Positions 1 through 6,669 of a DNA stretch of 26,527 nucleotides are shown piece by piece; position 1 is the stretch's first letter, and each line of letters begins with the position of its first letter. Source of the stretch: an uncultured Rhodospirillales bacterium (GTDB lineage: Bacteria > Pseudomonadota > Alphaproteobacteria > RF32 > CAG-239); NCBI GenBank assembly GCA_902795665.1, contig CADBMA010000159.1:1-26527 (forward strand). The letters run 5' to 3'. The translations under genes and the position numbers were made by a program. The notes below the pieces were generated by a model. The model was not told the origin of the DNA. It searched no databases and saw nothing but the letters and a program-made list of their open reading frames with translations.

Positions 1-90
1 TAAACTACGCTTGGTAGGTGGCACGGCCACCGCGCCAACTTGGCATTGTGCCTTGACCAAACAAAATATTTTGTATCTGGCAGCTAACAC
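1..90 (+). other. Hairpin-rich unidentified tail upstream of a terminator
   Basis: No convincing protein ends here. The segment can fold on itself: GGTGGC (17-22) pairs with GCCACC (26-31) across a 3-base loop, GGCA (42-45) pairs with TGCC (49-52), and TTGGT (11-15) can close against ACCAA (56-60). A rho-independent terminator follows at once. This would fit the 3' end of a structured RNA whose body lies to the left of the window, but I could not match it to tmRNA, RNase P RNA or 6S RNA. It could also be the 3' UTR of a gene ending at the TAA at 1-3. The strand is inferred from the terminator. Confidence 0.3.
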
Positions 91-122
91 AAAAAAACTC
101 CCCACCATCGGGGAGTTTTTTT
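91..122 (+). terminator. Rho-independent terminator
   Basis: A perfect stem CTCCCC (98-103)/GGGGAG (110-115) with a 6-base loop is flanked by seven A residues before and seven T residues after. It ends whatever transcript enters from the left and isolates groES-groEL from it. Confidence 0.85.
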
Positions 123-162
123 ATAGCAGTGTAAAAAAATATGCATTTTTTTTGCCGAAAAC

Positions 163-175
163 TTGACTTTGTCAA
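163..175. promoter_or_regulatory. Inverted repeat in the groESL leader
   Basis: TTGAC-TTT-GTCAA lies about 50 bases before the groS start. Its left arm reads as a -35 element (TTGACT, 163-168), but the best -10-like hexamer (TATAGC, 195-200) is too far away for a normal promoter, so the true elements are uncertain. No CIRCE operator (TTAGCACTC-N9-GAGTGCTAA) is present. The repeat may be an operator or part of a heat-shock sigma promoter. This is inference only. Confidence 0.3.
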
Positions 176-225
176 AATCAATCACTAACTAAAGTATAGC
201 AAAATTTTTACAGGAGATTAAAACT

Positions 226-513
226 ATGAACATCAGACCATTATATGACCGTGTTCTGGTCAGAAGATTGGAAGAAGTCAATAAAACCGCCGGCGGAATC
301 ATCATTCCCGATACGGCAAAAGAAAAACCGTCTGAAGGTATTGTTGAAGCCGTAGGTACCGGCGCACGCACCGAAGATGGCAAAATTATCCCAATGACCG
401 TCAAAGTCGGCGACCATGTGTTGTTTGCTAAATGGGGCGGAACCGAAGTTAAAATTAACGGCGAAGAAAGACTGATTGTTAAAGAGTCTGATTTGCTGGG
501 TATTGTTGAATAA
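226..513 (+). CDS. groS: Co-chaperonin GroES (Hsp10)
   Basis: The 95-residue product has the family's normal length. It starts MNIRPLYDRVLVRR, as GroES proteins do, and keeps the mobile-loop segment (KTAGGIIIPDTAKEKP) and the later KVGDHVLFAKWGGTEV strand region. GroES forms the heptameric lid that closes the GroEL chamber during ATP-driven folding in the cytoplasm. The ATG follows an AGGAG (212-216) at good spacing. groL begins 17 bases after the stop, so the two are translated from one mRNA as in nearly all bacteria. Confidence 0.97.
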   Translation: MNIRPLYDRVLVRRLEEVNKTAGGIIIPDTAKEKPSEGIVEAVGTGARTEDGKIIPMTVKVGDHVLFAKWGGTEVKINGEERLIVKESDLLGIVE

Positions 514-530
514 AATTAGAGGAAAAAACA

Positions 531-2186
531 ATGGCTGTTAAAGATATTAAATTTGGAAATGACGCACGCAGCAAAATGCTTAACGGCGTGACAGCTTTGG
601 CCAAAACGGTTAAAGTAACTCTTGGTCCTAAAGGTCGTAATGTAATTTTAGATAAGTCATATGGTGCTCCCAAAATTACTAAAGACGGTGTTTCGGTAGC
701 CAAAGAAATTGAGTTGGCTGATAAATTTGAAAATATGGGCGCTCAATTGGTTAAAGAAGTTGCCCAAAAAACTGCCGATAAGGCCGGTGATGGTACAACA
801 ACTGCCACAGTTTTGGCCGAAGCCATTATCAAAGAAGGCTGCAAAGCTGTTGCTGCCGGTATGAACCCAATGGACCTGAAACGCGGTATAGATTTGGCTG
901 TTGATGCTGTAGTCGAAGATGTAAAATCGCGCTCCAAGGCAATCAATACCTCAGAAGAAATTGCTCAGGTCGGAACCATTTCTGCCAACGGTGATCGCAC
1001 TATCGGTGAATATTTGGCTCGCGCCATGGAAAAAGTCGGCAACGAAGGTGTTATTACGGTTGAAGATGCCAAAGGCTTGGAAACCGAACTTGAAGTTGTT
1101 GAAGGTATGCAATTTGACCGCGGCTATTTGTCACCTTATTTTGTAACCAATCCGGAGAAAATGAACTGCGAATATGACAACCCTTTTATCTTGCTCTATG
1201 ATAAGAAACTCAGCAATTTGCAGCCATTAGTTCCGGTTTTGGAAGCTATTGTTCAGTCCGGTCGTCCTTTGCTGATTGTGGCCGAAGATATTGAGGGTGA
1301 AGCTTTGGCAACTTTGGTTGTTAACCGCATTCGCGGCGGATTGAAAGTTTGCGCGGTTAAAGCTCCTGGTTTTGGTGACAGACGCAAGGCAATGCTTGAA
1401 GATATTGCTATCTTGACCGGCGGACAGGTTGTGTCTGAAGATTTGGGCATGAAACTTGAAAATGTTACCCTTGATATGCTGGGTAACGCTAAGAAAGTTG
1501 AAATCACTAAAGATGATACAACAATTATTGATGGTGACGGCGTAAAAGATTTGATTAAGGCACGCGTTGAGCAAATCAAAAACCAAATCGAAGAAACTTC
1601 ATCAGATTATGATCGCGAAAAATTGCAAGAACGTCTGGCTAAACTATCAGGCGGTGTTGCTGTAATTAAAGTCGGCGGTTCTTCAGAAGTTGAAGTTAAG
1701 GAGAAAAAAGATCGCATTGATGATGCGTTGCATGCTACCCGCGCTGCCGTTAAAGAAGGCGTTGTCGCCGGCGGCGGTGTTGCTTTGCTGTATGCCACTC
1801 GCGCTTTGGATAAAGTTAATCCTGAAAATCAAGATCAAAAAGTCGGGGTTGATATTATTCGCAAAGCAATTCAGGCACCGATTCGTCAAATTGCCGAAAA
1901 TGCAGGTGTTGACGGTGCAGTTGTTGCCGGTAAATTGCTGGATAGCAAAGATACCAACTACGGATATAATGCCCAAAGCGGTGAATATGTCGATATGGTA
2001 AAATCAGGCATTATCGACCCAACTAAGGTTGTACGTACTGCTTTGCAAGATGCTGCTTCTGTTGGCGGATTGCTGATTACGACCGAATCAATGGTAACCG
2101 AAGCCCCGAAAAAAGAATGCGGCTGCGGATGCGGCTGCGGTGAAGGTCACGCTTCTGCCATGGGGCCGGGAAGTATGGGTTTCTAA
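531..2186 (+). CDS. groL: Chaperonin GroEL (Hsp60) with Cys-Gly C-terminal tail
   Basis: The 551-residue product has the full equatorial-intermediate-apical-intermediate-equatorial layout. Visible landmarks are LGPKGRNV and DGTTTATVLA (ATP site, with the catalytic Asp region) near the N-terminus, and AGGGVALLYA late in the protein. It forms the double-ring folding chamber with GroES. Its start follows an AGAGGA ribosome site. The C-terminal tail is odd: the usual Gly-Gly-Met repeats are replaced by ECGCGCGCGEGH followed by ASAMGPGSMGF, giving cysteines at residues 530, 532, 534 and 536. The DNA there (2118-2141) is four copies of TGCGGN. A strong terminator follows the stop. Confidence 0.97.
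   Translation: MAVKDIKFGNDARSKMLNGVTALAKTVKVTLGPKGRNVILDKSYGAPKITKDGVSVAKEIELADKFENMGAQLVKEVAQKTADKAGDGTTTATVLAEAIIKEGCKAVAAGMNPMDLKRGIDLAVDAVVEDVKSRSKAINTSEEIAQVGTISANGDRTIGEYLARAMEKVGNEGVITVEDAKGLETELEVVEGMQFDRGYLSPYFVTNPEKMNCEYDNPFILLYDKKLSNLQPLVPVLEAIVQSGRPLLIVAEDIEGEALATLVVNRIRGGLKVCAVKAPGFGDRRKAMLEDIAILTGGQVVSEDLGMKLENVTLDMLGNAKKVEITKDDTTIIDGDGVKDLIKARVEQIKNQIEETSSDYDREKLQERLAKLSGGVAVIKVGGSSEVEVKEKKDRIDDALHATRAAVKEGVVAGGGVALLYATRALDKVNPENQDQKVGVDIIRKAIQAPIRQIAENAGVDGAVVAGKLLDSKDTNYGYNAQSGEYVDMVKSGIIDPTKVVRTALQDAASVGGLLITTESMVTEAPKKECGCGCGCGEGHASAMGPGSMGF
2118..2141 (+). repeat. Hexanucleotide tandem repeat TGCGGN x4 in groL
   Basis: Four in-frame copies of TGCGGN encode Cys-Gly four times in the disordered GroEL tail. 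Each unit differs only at its last base, which suggests recent repeat expansion. The repeat unit is a whole number of codons, so changes in copy number would keep the frame. Confidence 0.85.
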
Positions 2187-2201
2187 ACCAGATAAAACAG
2201 A

Positions 2202-2238
2202 AAAAAATACCCGTTAAAAAAACGGGTATTTTTTCTTT
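2202..2238 (+). terminator. Rho-independent terminator of groESL
   Basis: A 14-base stem pairs 2202-2215 with 2221-2234 around a 5-base A loop. The core is TACCCGTT/AACGGGTA, followed by a T tract. It lies about 15 bases after the groL stop. Confidence 0.9.
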
Positions 2239-2267
2239 TGACTGCACGTTTGTTTTCAGATTATACT
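2238..2267 (+). promoter_or_regulatory. Sigma-70-type promoter for the histidine phosphatase gene
   Basis: TTGACT (2238-2243) and TATACT (2262-2267) are separated by 18 bases. The -35 element overlaps the end of the groESL terminator T tract. The start of transcription would be near 2274, leaving a leader of about 25 bases before the ATG at 2300. Confidence 0.6.
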
Positions 2268-2299
2268 TACTGAGCCGCAAACAATTTGTAGATAAAAAC

Positions 2300-2917
2300 A
2301 TGAAAAAACATTTTTATATATTTCGACATGGGCAAACAATTTGGAATGCTGAGGGACGCCCTCAGGGACAGCATGAATATCCGGTACCCCTGACAGTGAC
2401 AGGCAAAGAACAGGCTTTGATGCTTGCGCAAAAGCTCAAAGATAAAAAAATTAAACGAATTGTCAGCTCTGATTTGCTGCGTGCCATGCAAACAGGAACT
2501 ATTATAGCTGAAGAATTAAATGTGCCTATTGAATTTGACAAGAGGCTGCGTGAAGTAGATTATGGAATTTTAAATGGACTGTATACCATTGAACGACAAG
2601 AAGTTTATCCTGATTTTCGGCTATGCTATGAAAATATGGATTTACCCTTTCCGGAAGGAGAAAGCCTAAACACAGTGGCTGTGCGTTTTGCTCAAGCACT
2701 GCATAAAATTGCAACCGATGTGCCGCACCGCATAATTGGCATTTCTTCGCATGGACATGCAATCACAGCATTTATTGCCAAAACATTTAATTATAAAATG
2801 CAGCGTGTAGATAACTGCGATTATGTGCATATTACGTATGATCCTGCTAAAGCTGTTTTTGAGGCAATAGAACTACTGCCCGAAAGAGCTGAATTTGCTA
2901 TAACCGTTAATTATTAG
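2300..2917 (+). CDS. Histidine phosphatase family protein (phosphoglycerate mutase-like)
   Basis: The 205-residue protein opens with FRHGQTIWNAEGRPQGQ, the RHG phosphohistidine motif of the branch 1 histidine phosphatase superfamily. It has the second catalytic His in ISSHGHAITAF and the usual acidic position in REVDYGILNG. Such enzymes remove phosphate from sugars, nucleotides or cofactor precursors (for example CobC-like or GpmB-like). The substrate cannot be read from sequence. It has no signal peptide, so it is cytoplasmic. It sits alone between the groESL terminator and a tRNA gene and has its own promoter. The ribosome site is weak. Confidence 0.85.
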   Translation: MKKHFYIFRHGQTIWNAEGRPQGQHEYPVPLTVTGKEQALMLAQKLKDKKIKRIVSSDLLRAMQTGTIIAEELNVPIEFDKRLREVDYGILNGLYTIERQEVYPDFRLCYENMDLPFPEGESLNTVAVRFAQALHKIATDVPHRIIGISSHGHAITAFIAKTFNYKMQRVDNCDYVHITYDPAKAVFEAIELLPERAEFAITVNY

Positions 2918-2959
2918 AAATGGTTCGTAAAAAAAAATAATAAAATAATAAAAAAACGC

Positions 2960-2987
2960 TTGCAAAAATTTTTACTTGTGATATTAA
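2960..2987 (+). promoter_or_regulatory. Promoter for tRNA-Gly
   Basis: TTGCAA (2960-2965) and TATTAA (2982-2987) are 16 bases apart. Predicted initiation near 2994 is about 13 bases before the mature tRNA 5' end. The preceding 2918-2955 stretch is nearly pure A/T, which may act as an upstream element. Confidence 0.5.
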
Positions 2988-3006
2988 ATAACACGTTCTA
3001 CATGAT

Positions 3007-3081
3007 GCGGGCGTAGCTCAGGGGTAGAGCGCGACCTTGCCAAGGTCGATGTCGAGGGTTCAAATCCCTTCACCCGCTCCA
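3007..3081 (+). tRNA. tRNA-Gly (anticodon GCC)
   Basis: A full cloverleaf is present: acceptor GCGGGCG/CACCCGC, a D arm in AGCTCAGGGGTAGAGC, an anticodon arm GACCT-TGCCA-AGGTC region with anticodon GCC, a T arm GAGGG-TTCAAAT-CCCTT, discriminator T and an encoded CCA. It reads the GGC/GGU glycine codons. The acceptor stem has an unusual C6-A67 mismatch where related alphaproteobacterial genes, as I recall them, have U6-A67. Confidence 0.95.
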
Positions 3082-3090
3082 ATTGAAACA

Positions 3091-3115
3091 AAAGCCACCT
3101 TTAAGGTGGCTTTTT
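3091..3115 (+). terminator. Terminator after tRNA-Gly
   Basis: The perfect stem AAAGCCACC (3091-3099)/GGTGGCTTT (3105-3113) has a 5-base loop and is followed by T residues, 10 bases after the tRNA CCA end. Confidence 0.85.
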
Positions 3116-3131
3116 GTGTACAGAGATATAC

Positions 3132-3194
3132 GAATGTTTTTCCTATAAAAAAACAGATAATAAAACATTCAGATTTCTGCAAATCTTTGCAGAA
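3132..3194. repeat. Two consecutive inverted repeats
   Basis: GAATGTTTT (3132-3140) is matched by AAAACATTC (3162-3170) across 21 bases. Directly after it, TTCTGCAAA-TC-TTTGCAGAA (3175-3194) is a perfect 9-base palindrome with a 2-base centre. They lie between the tRNA terminator and the orphan gene at 3274, about 60 bases before a perfect TATAAT (3254-3259). The second repeat looks like a dimeric repressor operator or a short hairpin. Neither has a T tract, so a terminator is unlikely. Confidence 0.6.
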
Positions 3195-3273
3195 TAAATA
3201 AGTTGTTTTTTTTGAAAAAAATGTTACACTTACCGATATTTAAAAATATTATGTATAATTATTAAAACTACAG

Positions 3274-4002
3274 ATGATTATGGAAAAAAAATCTACAGAA
3301 GAGCAAATGCTTATGTTTGAGCAGCCCAACGCAGAAAAACTAGTTTGCAAGTACATTTCAGACGGATTGAAATTATGTTATGCTGCAAGGGTTAAGCTAA
3401 CACAAAGATTGCCCGAGGAGCTCCGCATGAAAGAAATGATTGCTTTTAGTCTCGGGTTTGATAAACCGCCAAAAATATCTATAAAACTCTCTGTAAAGGA
3501 TGCTATTGAAATTATTCATTATGACTATCTCAGCGATATAGCTCAAAAAGAAATATTGAGAAAGTTTTCTTGTGATGTGTCCCACGCTTTGTTGCTTCAA
3601 TATGGCAGAGCATGGACACTTTGCAAAAGAGCTCAAATGCTGATTATTCAGACTTCTCCAGCTAGCGAAGGGTTGAATTTCTTGGATGAAATCCTGTACC
3701 CTCACGAAGATGCAGTGCTACAGGCAATAGGATTGTATCCTCCTGAGGCATTAAAAGGCTTCTTTATGAATCGCACTTGCTTAAGTGATACTGTTCTGGA
3801 AAAGTTGATAATGAAACTTCCTTCGGCCTATTCTAAAGACGTCTTATTGGAATATAGCACAACTGAGCAGATGAGTCCTGAAATTCAAAAAAAAATTATA
3901 GAAAATCTTGATTTAGATGATGCTAGGTTCATCTTGATAAAAGCGTGGCTAATCTACGGCAACCCGCTTTGTCAAGAAGCGTTAGAGTTTTTGGGTAAAT
4001 AG
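3274..4002 (+). CDS. Hypothetical all-helical protein
   Basis: I do not recognise this 242-residue protein. It has no signal peptide or membrane span and reads as mostly amphipathic helices. Segments such as LSDTVLEKLIMKLP and MSPEIQKKIIENL recur at about 35-residue spacing, which resembles HEAT-like or DUF2336-type alpha repeats; that resemblance is weak. Codon use looks like that of its neighbours. The start is either ATG 3274 or ATG 3280, and no clear ribosome site precedes either. A perfect TATAAT (3254-3259), with no good -35, would put the transcript start only a few bases upstream, so the mRNA may be nearly leaderless. It is monocistronic: a terminator follows the stop. Confidence 0.7.
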   Translation: MIMEKKSTEEQMLMFEQPNAEKLVCKYISDGLKLCYAARVKLTQRLPEELRMKEMIAFSLGFDKPPKISIKLSVKDAIEIIHYDYLSDIAQKEILRKFSCDVSHALLLQYGRAWTLCKRAQMLIIQTSPASEGLNFLDEILYPHEDAVLQAIGLYPPEALKGFFMNRTCLSDTVLEKLIMKLPSAYSKDVLLEYSTTEQMSPEIQKKIIENLDLDDARFILIKAWLIYGNPLCQEALEFLGK

Positions 4003-4003
4003 C

Positions 4004-4038
4004 AAACAAGCTCCTTTAAATAGGGAGCTTGTTTTTTT
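4004..4038. terminator. Terminator between convergent genes
   Basis: An 11-base stem, AAACAAGCTCC (4004-4014)/GGAGCTTGTTT (4024-4034), is followed by T residues to 4038. It ends the hypothetical gene on the plus strand. The minus-strand oxidoreductase gene ends at 4066 facing it, and the A-rich left flank could let the hairpin serve that gene too. Confidence 0.8.
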
Positions 4039-4065
4039 GTTAGCGCTTTACAGAATACCTTCAGT

Positions 4066-5226
4066 TTACAAGAAGATATCTATTATTTTAATGGCGGCAG
4101 CTTGTCCTGAAGCTATTGCTTCGACCAGAGTTGAACCGCCGGTTTTGCAATCTCCGGCAAAAAATATTTTTTCCGAATCTTCATATCGCGGAGCCGAGCT
4201 GCCTATCGCCTTAATTACCAAATTAAAATGCGGACGCTCTATCAAAGTTCCGGATATAGGTTGAAGTTTGCCGTCTACAAAATGATTTTTACAAGTGTCC
4301 AAGGTTAATAGCCCTTCATCAACGTGGATTTGTTTTACACTTGTCATAGTGGTCAAATCGATATCGTTTTCCAGCAAAGACATTCTTTCTTCGGCTGTAA
4401 TTCTCATATCGCCTATTTTTCTACGCACAAACATTTCAACATTTTGGGCGCCGTTTTTTCGTGCTGTTAAAGCGCAGTCAACGGCCACGGCTCCGCCTCC
4501 GATAATTGCAACATTGCCGTCCGTAACAAAATCTTTTGGACTGCGCAAATATTCAAGATATGAAACGGCACATTCTTCTCCCTCAATTCCTAAGTCAATC
4601 ACATTCGGTTCGCCGCAGGCAACGATTACAGCATCAAAACCCTGCTTTAAAAGGGAGGTGTAATTTTCGACAACGTGATTCAAACGGAGTTCAATCAACG
4701 AATTTTGAGCTACAAATTCCCAGTCTGCTCTAATTACTTCATGAGGCAAGCGAAATTGGGGAATTAGATTTAAGGCACCACCGACCCGATCAGATGCTTC
4801 AAAAATAACAACAGCAAATCCGTTTTTGCCTAAATAAGCTGCCGCACCGATTCCGGCCGGACCTGCACCAACCACAGCGATTCGGTGTCCATTAAACTTT
4901 ATGTCCGAGGTTGATGATGGATATCCGTGCTTGAGAATAGAGGCTTGAATCTTCGGAATATTAATCGGAAAATCGAGATGAGAACGTGTGCAAGCATTCA
5001 TACAAAATTTATCCGGACAAATCAATCCGCATGACTGCCCCATCGGATTGGCATTAACAATAGAAGCGGCGGCTCCTTCATAATCACCATTTTTAGCCAT
5101 TTGTATAAAGTCATGAGGACTGCAGCCAACCGGACATGCTTTCATGCAAGGCTTAGTTTTACAATTAAGGCATCGATTAATTTCCGCATTAAGCTGAGCC
5201 TGGTTCAAATATATGTTTTTCGTCAT
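4066..5226 (-). CDS. Fe-S/FAD pyridine-nucleotide oxidoreductase, GltD/PreT type
   Basis: The 386-residue protein has an N-terminal cysteine cluster (CLNCKTKPCMKACPVGC, from residue 19, and CGLICPDKFCMNAC) for 4Fe-4S clusters. An FAD Rossmann motif (VVGAGPAGIGAAAYLG), an NAD(P)H Rossmann motif (AIIGGGAVAVDCALTARKNG) and a closing FAGDCKTGGSTLVEAIASGQ complete the fold of glutamate synthase small subunits, NfnL and PreT. It passes electrons from NAD(P)H to a partner. No gltB, preA or other large subunit lies in the window, so the partner and reaction are unknown. A longer ATG-initiated frame begins at 5259, but that codon overlaps the predicted -10 box, so I start at 5226, preceded by AGGAAA. 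Confidence 0.85.
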   Translation of the reverse strand: MTKNIYLNQAQLNAEINRCLNCKTKPCMKACPVGCSPHDFIQMAKNGDYEGAAASIVNANPMGQSCGLICPDKFCMNACTRSHLDFPINIPKIQASILKHGYPSSTSDIKFNGHRIAVVGAGPAGIGAAAYLGKNGFAVVIFEASDRVGGALNLIPQFRLPHEVIRADWEFVAQNSLIELRLNHVVENYTSLLKQGFDAVIVACGEPNVIDLGIEGEECAVSYLEYLRSPKDFVTDGNVAIIGGGAVAVDCALTARKNGAQNVEMFVRRKIGDMRITAEERMSLLENDIDLTTMTSVKQIHVDEGLLTLDTCKNHFVDGKLQPISGTLIERPHFNLVIKAIGSSAPRYEDSEKIFFAGDCKTGGSTLVEAIASGQAAAIKIIDIFL

Positions 5227-5257
5227 TTTCCATTGTTTCCTAATAGCCGACCGAGCC

Positions 5258-5287
5258 ATATTAAATTGAGGTCAGGCATGAAATCAA
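5258..5287 (-). promoter_or_regulatory. Promoter for the GltD/PreT-like gene
   Basis: On the minus strand, TTGATT (5287-5282) and TAATAT (5263-5258) are 18 bases apart. The -35 lies just past the upstream gene's terminator hairpin. Initiation near 5251 supports the shorter protein start at 5226. Confidence 0.5.
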
Positions 5288-5292
5288 AATCG

Positions 5293-5318
5293 AAAAGCCT
5301 CCTATTGAGGAGGCTTTT
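5293..5318 (-). terminator. Terminator of the outer-membrane protein gene
   Basis: The palindrome AAAAGCCTCC (5293-5302)/GGAGGCTTTT (5309-5318) with a 6-base loop lies 20 bases past the stop of the minus-strand gene ending at 5338. T residues follow it discontinuously on the minus strand. Confidence 0.75.
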
Positions 5319-5337
5319 GTATTTTCAAACTACCATC

Positions 5338-6000
5338 TTAGAATACGTAGCGCAAACCGCCGTATACTTCGTGATTGTGGATTTGACCTTTACCTAACTT
5401 ACCAAAGTCAAAGTAACGATATCCGACATCCAAGTTCAAACGGTTGGTCATCTTTGCAGACAAACCGGCACCGACTGACCAAGTAAAGCGAGTCTTTTTG
5501 TAGCTGTCAGATCCGGTTACATCTTGTACAGTTTCGCCACCGATTACAACAGCATCTCTGTAAGAGTAGTTATATTCCAACTCGCTCACACCGACACCGG
5601 CGCTCAAATAAGGTGTAAACCATGTGTACGGTGATAAATCCCAATAAATGTTGAACATATAAGAGGTGTAATCAAACTCACCCTTACTGGAGGATATGTT
5701 ATCTTGATTAAGATCCGGATCATGCAGAACCACAGTATGTTTATCCTCATTGGTATCGCGCCAGATATATTCAACCTCTGCACGGAAGTACTCATAACGA
5801 TAACCCAAAGCTCCGCTCAGCATCAAATCTGTGCCGCCAATATCAAAACGATTTGAGCCTTTGCTTTCATCGTCGATTGTCGGGCTGGAACCGCCGCCAC
5901 GCAAGGCGATATAAATACCATCACATTCGGCATGAGCTGAACCGGCTGCGGCAATACCCATAACTGCAGCAGATAGACCAATCATCATTCTTTTTAGCAT
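5338..6000 (-). CDS. Outer-membrane beta-barrel protein
   Basis: The 220-residue protein has a clear Sec signal peptide, with positive MLKRM, a hydrophobic core and a likely cut after GSAHA near residue 24. Alternating polar and aromatic strands follow (for example FRAEVEYIWRD, YTSYMFNIYWDLSPYTWF, LNLDVGYRYFDFG), and the chain ends in GGLRYVF, with the terminal Phe used by the BAM machinery. Length and pattern fit the small eight-stranded OmpA-like/opacity-type barrel family (surface antigens, Omp25/31 relatives). Its role could be structural or adhesive; the sequence does not say which. AAGGA precedes the ATG at good spacing. It has its own promoter and terminator. Confidence 0.85.
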   Translation of the reverse strand: MLKRMMIGLSAAVMGIAAAGSAHAECDGIYIALRGGGSSPTIDDESKGSNRFDIGGTDLMLSGALGYRYEYFRAEVEYIWRDTNEDKHTVVLHDPDLNQDNISSSKGEFDYTSYMFNIYWDLSPYTWFTPYLSAGVGVSELEYNYSYRDAVVIGGETVQDVTGSDSYKKTRFTWSVGAGLSAKMTNRLNLDVGYRYFDFGKLGKGQIHNHEVYGGLRYVF

Positions 6001-6059
6001 TCTAAAATTCCTTTTTTAGCTGTTGGACAAAATTTGTTATAAGCAACACTACCTTATTT

Positions 6060-6089
6060 TTTATAATGAATCAAGTTTTTTTATAGCAA
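6060..6089 (-). promoter_or_regulatory. Possible promoter for the outer-membrane protein gene
   Basis: On the minus strand, TTGCTA (6089-6084) and TATAAA (6065-6060) are 18 bases apart, giving a leader of about 50 bases. The region 6001-6136 is very A/T rich, with other chance matches (a plus-strand TATAAT at 6062-6067 may serve the divergent gene), so the assignment is tentative. Confidence 0.35.
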
Positions 6090-6136
6090 AATACAAAAAA
6101 TATTGAAATATCCCTCTAATATGGTATCAAAAAAGA

Positions 6137-6655
6137 ATGAGAGCAACAAAAGAGACATATGCCCGAAGCGGGAGCGGCGGTTTTAATACATTGGCGACAT
6201 CAATATTGCCGCTAATGCGGCGGATTCTCGGCAAAAAAGGGATGGTAACGGCTGATTTAATTGCCTTATGGGAGCAAATAGTCGGATCTGAGATGTCTGC
6301 ATATACATTTCCTGAAAAAGTTGAATTTTTACGGGGAGAGCGCGGCAACGGAACTTTAAGGGTTAAGGTTCCCGGTGGTGCGTTTGCTTTAGAGGTTCAG
6401 CATCGCGAGAAATTTATTGTTGAAAAAATAAATGCTTATTTCGGATATAATGCCATTTCCAAACTAAAGATAATCCAAGATGCCAACTTTGCTCGAAGAG
6501 CAGTTATCAAAAGTAATCAACCGGCAATGCAAAAAACTCTTGTAAGCGAAGAAGAACAAAATTATATTATGCAGAAAGTCAAAAATATTTCTGACGCCGA
6601 ACTGCGGGAGAAACTTGCGGAACTTGGCAAAAAAGTGTTTAACCAAAATAGATAA
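6137..6655 (+). CDS. DUF721 (DciA-like) family protein
   Basis: The 172-residue protein matches the DUF721 pattern. LATSILPLMRRILGKKGM is followed by LIALWEQIVGSEMSAYTFPE, then a basic strand region GTLRVKVPGGAFALEVQHRE and INAYFGYNAISKLKII. In many bacteria DUF721 proteins (DciA) load the replicative helicase. The alphaproteobacterial form has a longer C-terminal tail, as here, and typically sits directly before a DsbA-like gene, also as here (14-base gap). The helicase role is taken from the family, not seen in this sequence. The ATG has only a weak A-rich ribosome site. Confidence 0.8.
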   Translation: MRATKETYARSGSGGFNTLATSILPLMRRILGKKGMVTADLIALWEQIVGSEMSAYTFPEKVEFLRGERGNGTLRVKVPGGAFALEVQHREKFIVEKINAYFGYNAISKLKIIQDANFARRAVIKSNQPAMQKTLVSEEEQNYIMQKVKNISDAELREKLAELGKKVFNQNR

Positions 6656-6669
6656 GTGAGTTATCATAC

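Noticed and set aside
2..166. Open frame across the first 166 bases on the plus strand
   Set aside because: It reads straight through the terminator hairpin and A/T leader and has no start in the window; the composition is not protein-like.
241..531. Long minus-strand frame opposite groS
   Set aside because: It is a shadow of a certain gene in another frame, with no ribosome site and no recognisable protein.
1227..1586. Long minus-strand frames inside groL
   Set aside because: These arise from groL codon structure; no motifs or initiation signals.
3280..3295. A8 run after the second ATG of the orphan gene as a phase-variation tract
   Set aside because: A runs of this length are common in this A/T-rich DNA, and there is no supporting sign of on/off switching.
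5227..5259. Longer N-terminus (MARSAIRKQWK) for the GltD/PreT-like protein
   Set aside because: The upstream ATG overlaps the predicted -10 box, has no ribosome site, and adds residues not expected in the family.
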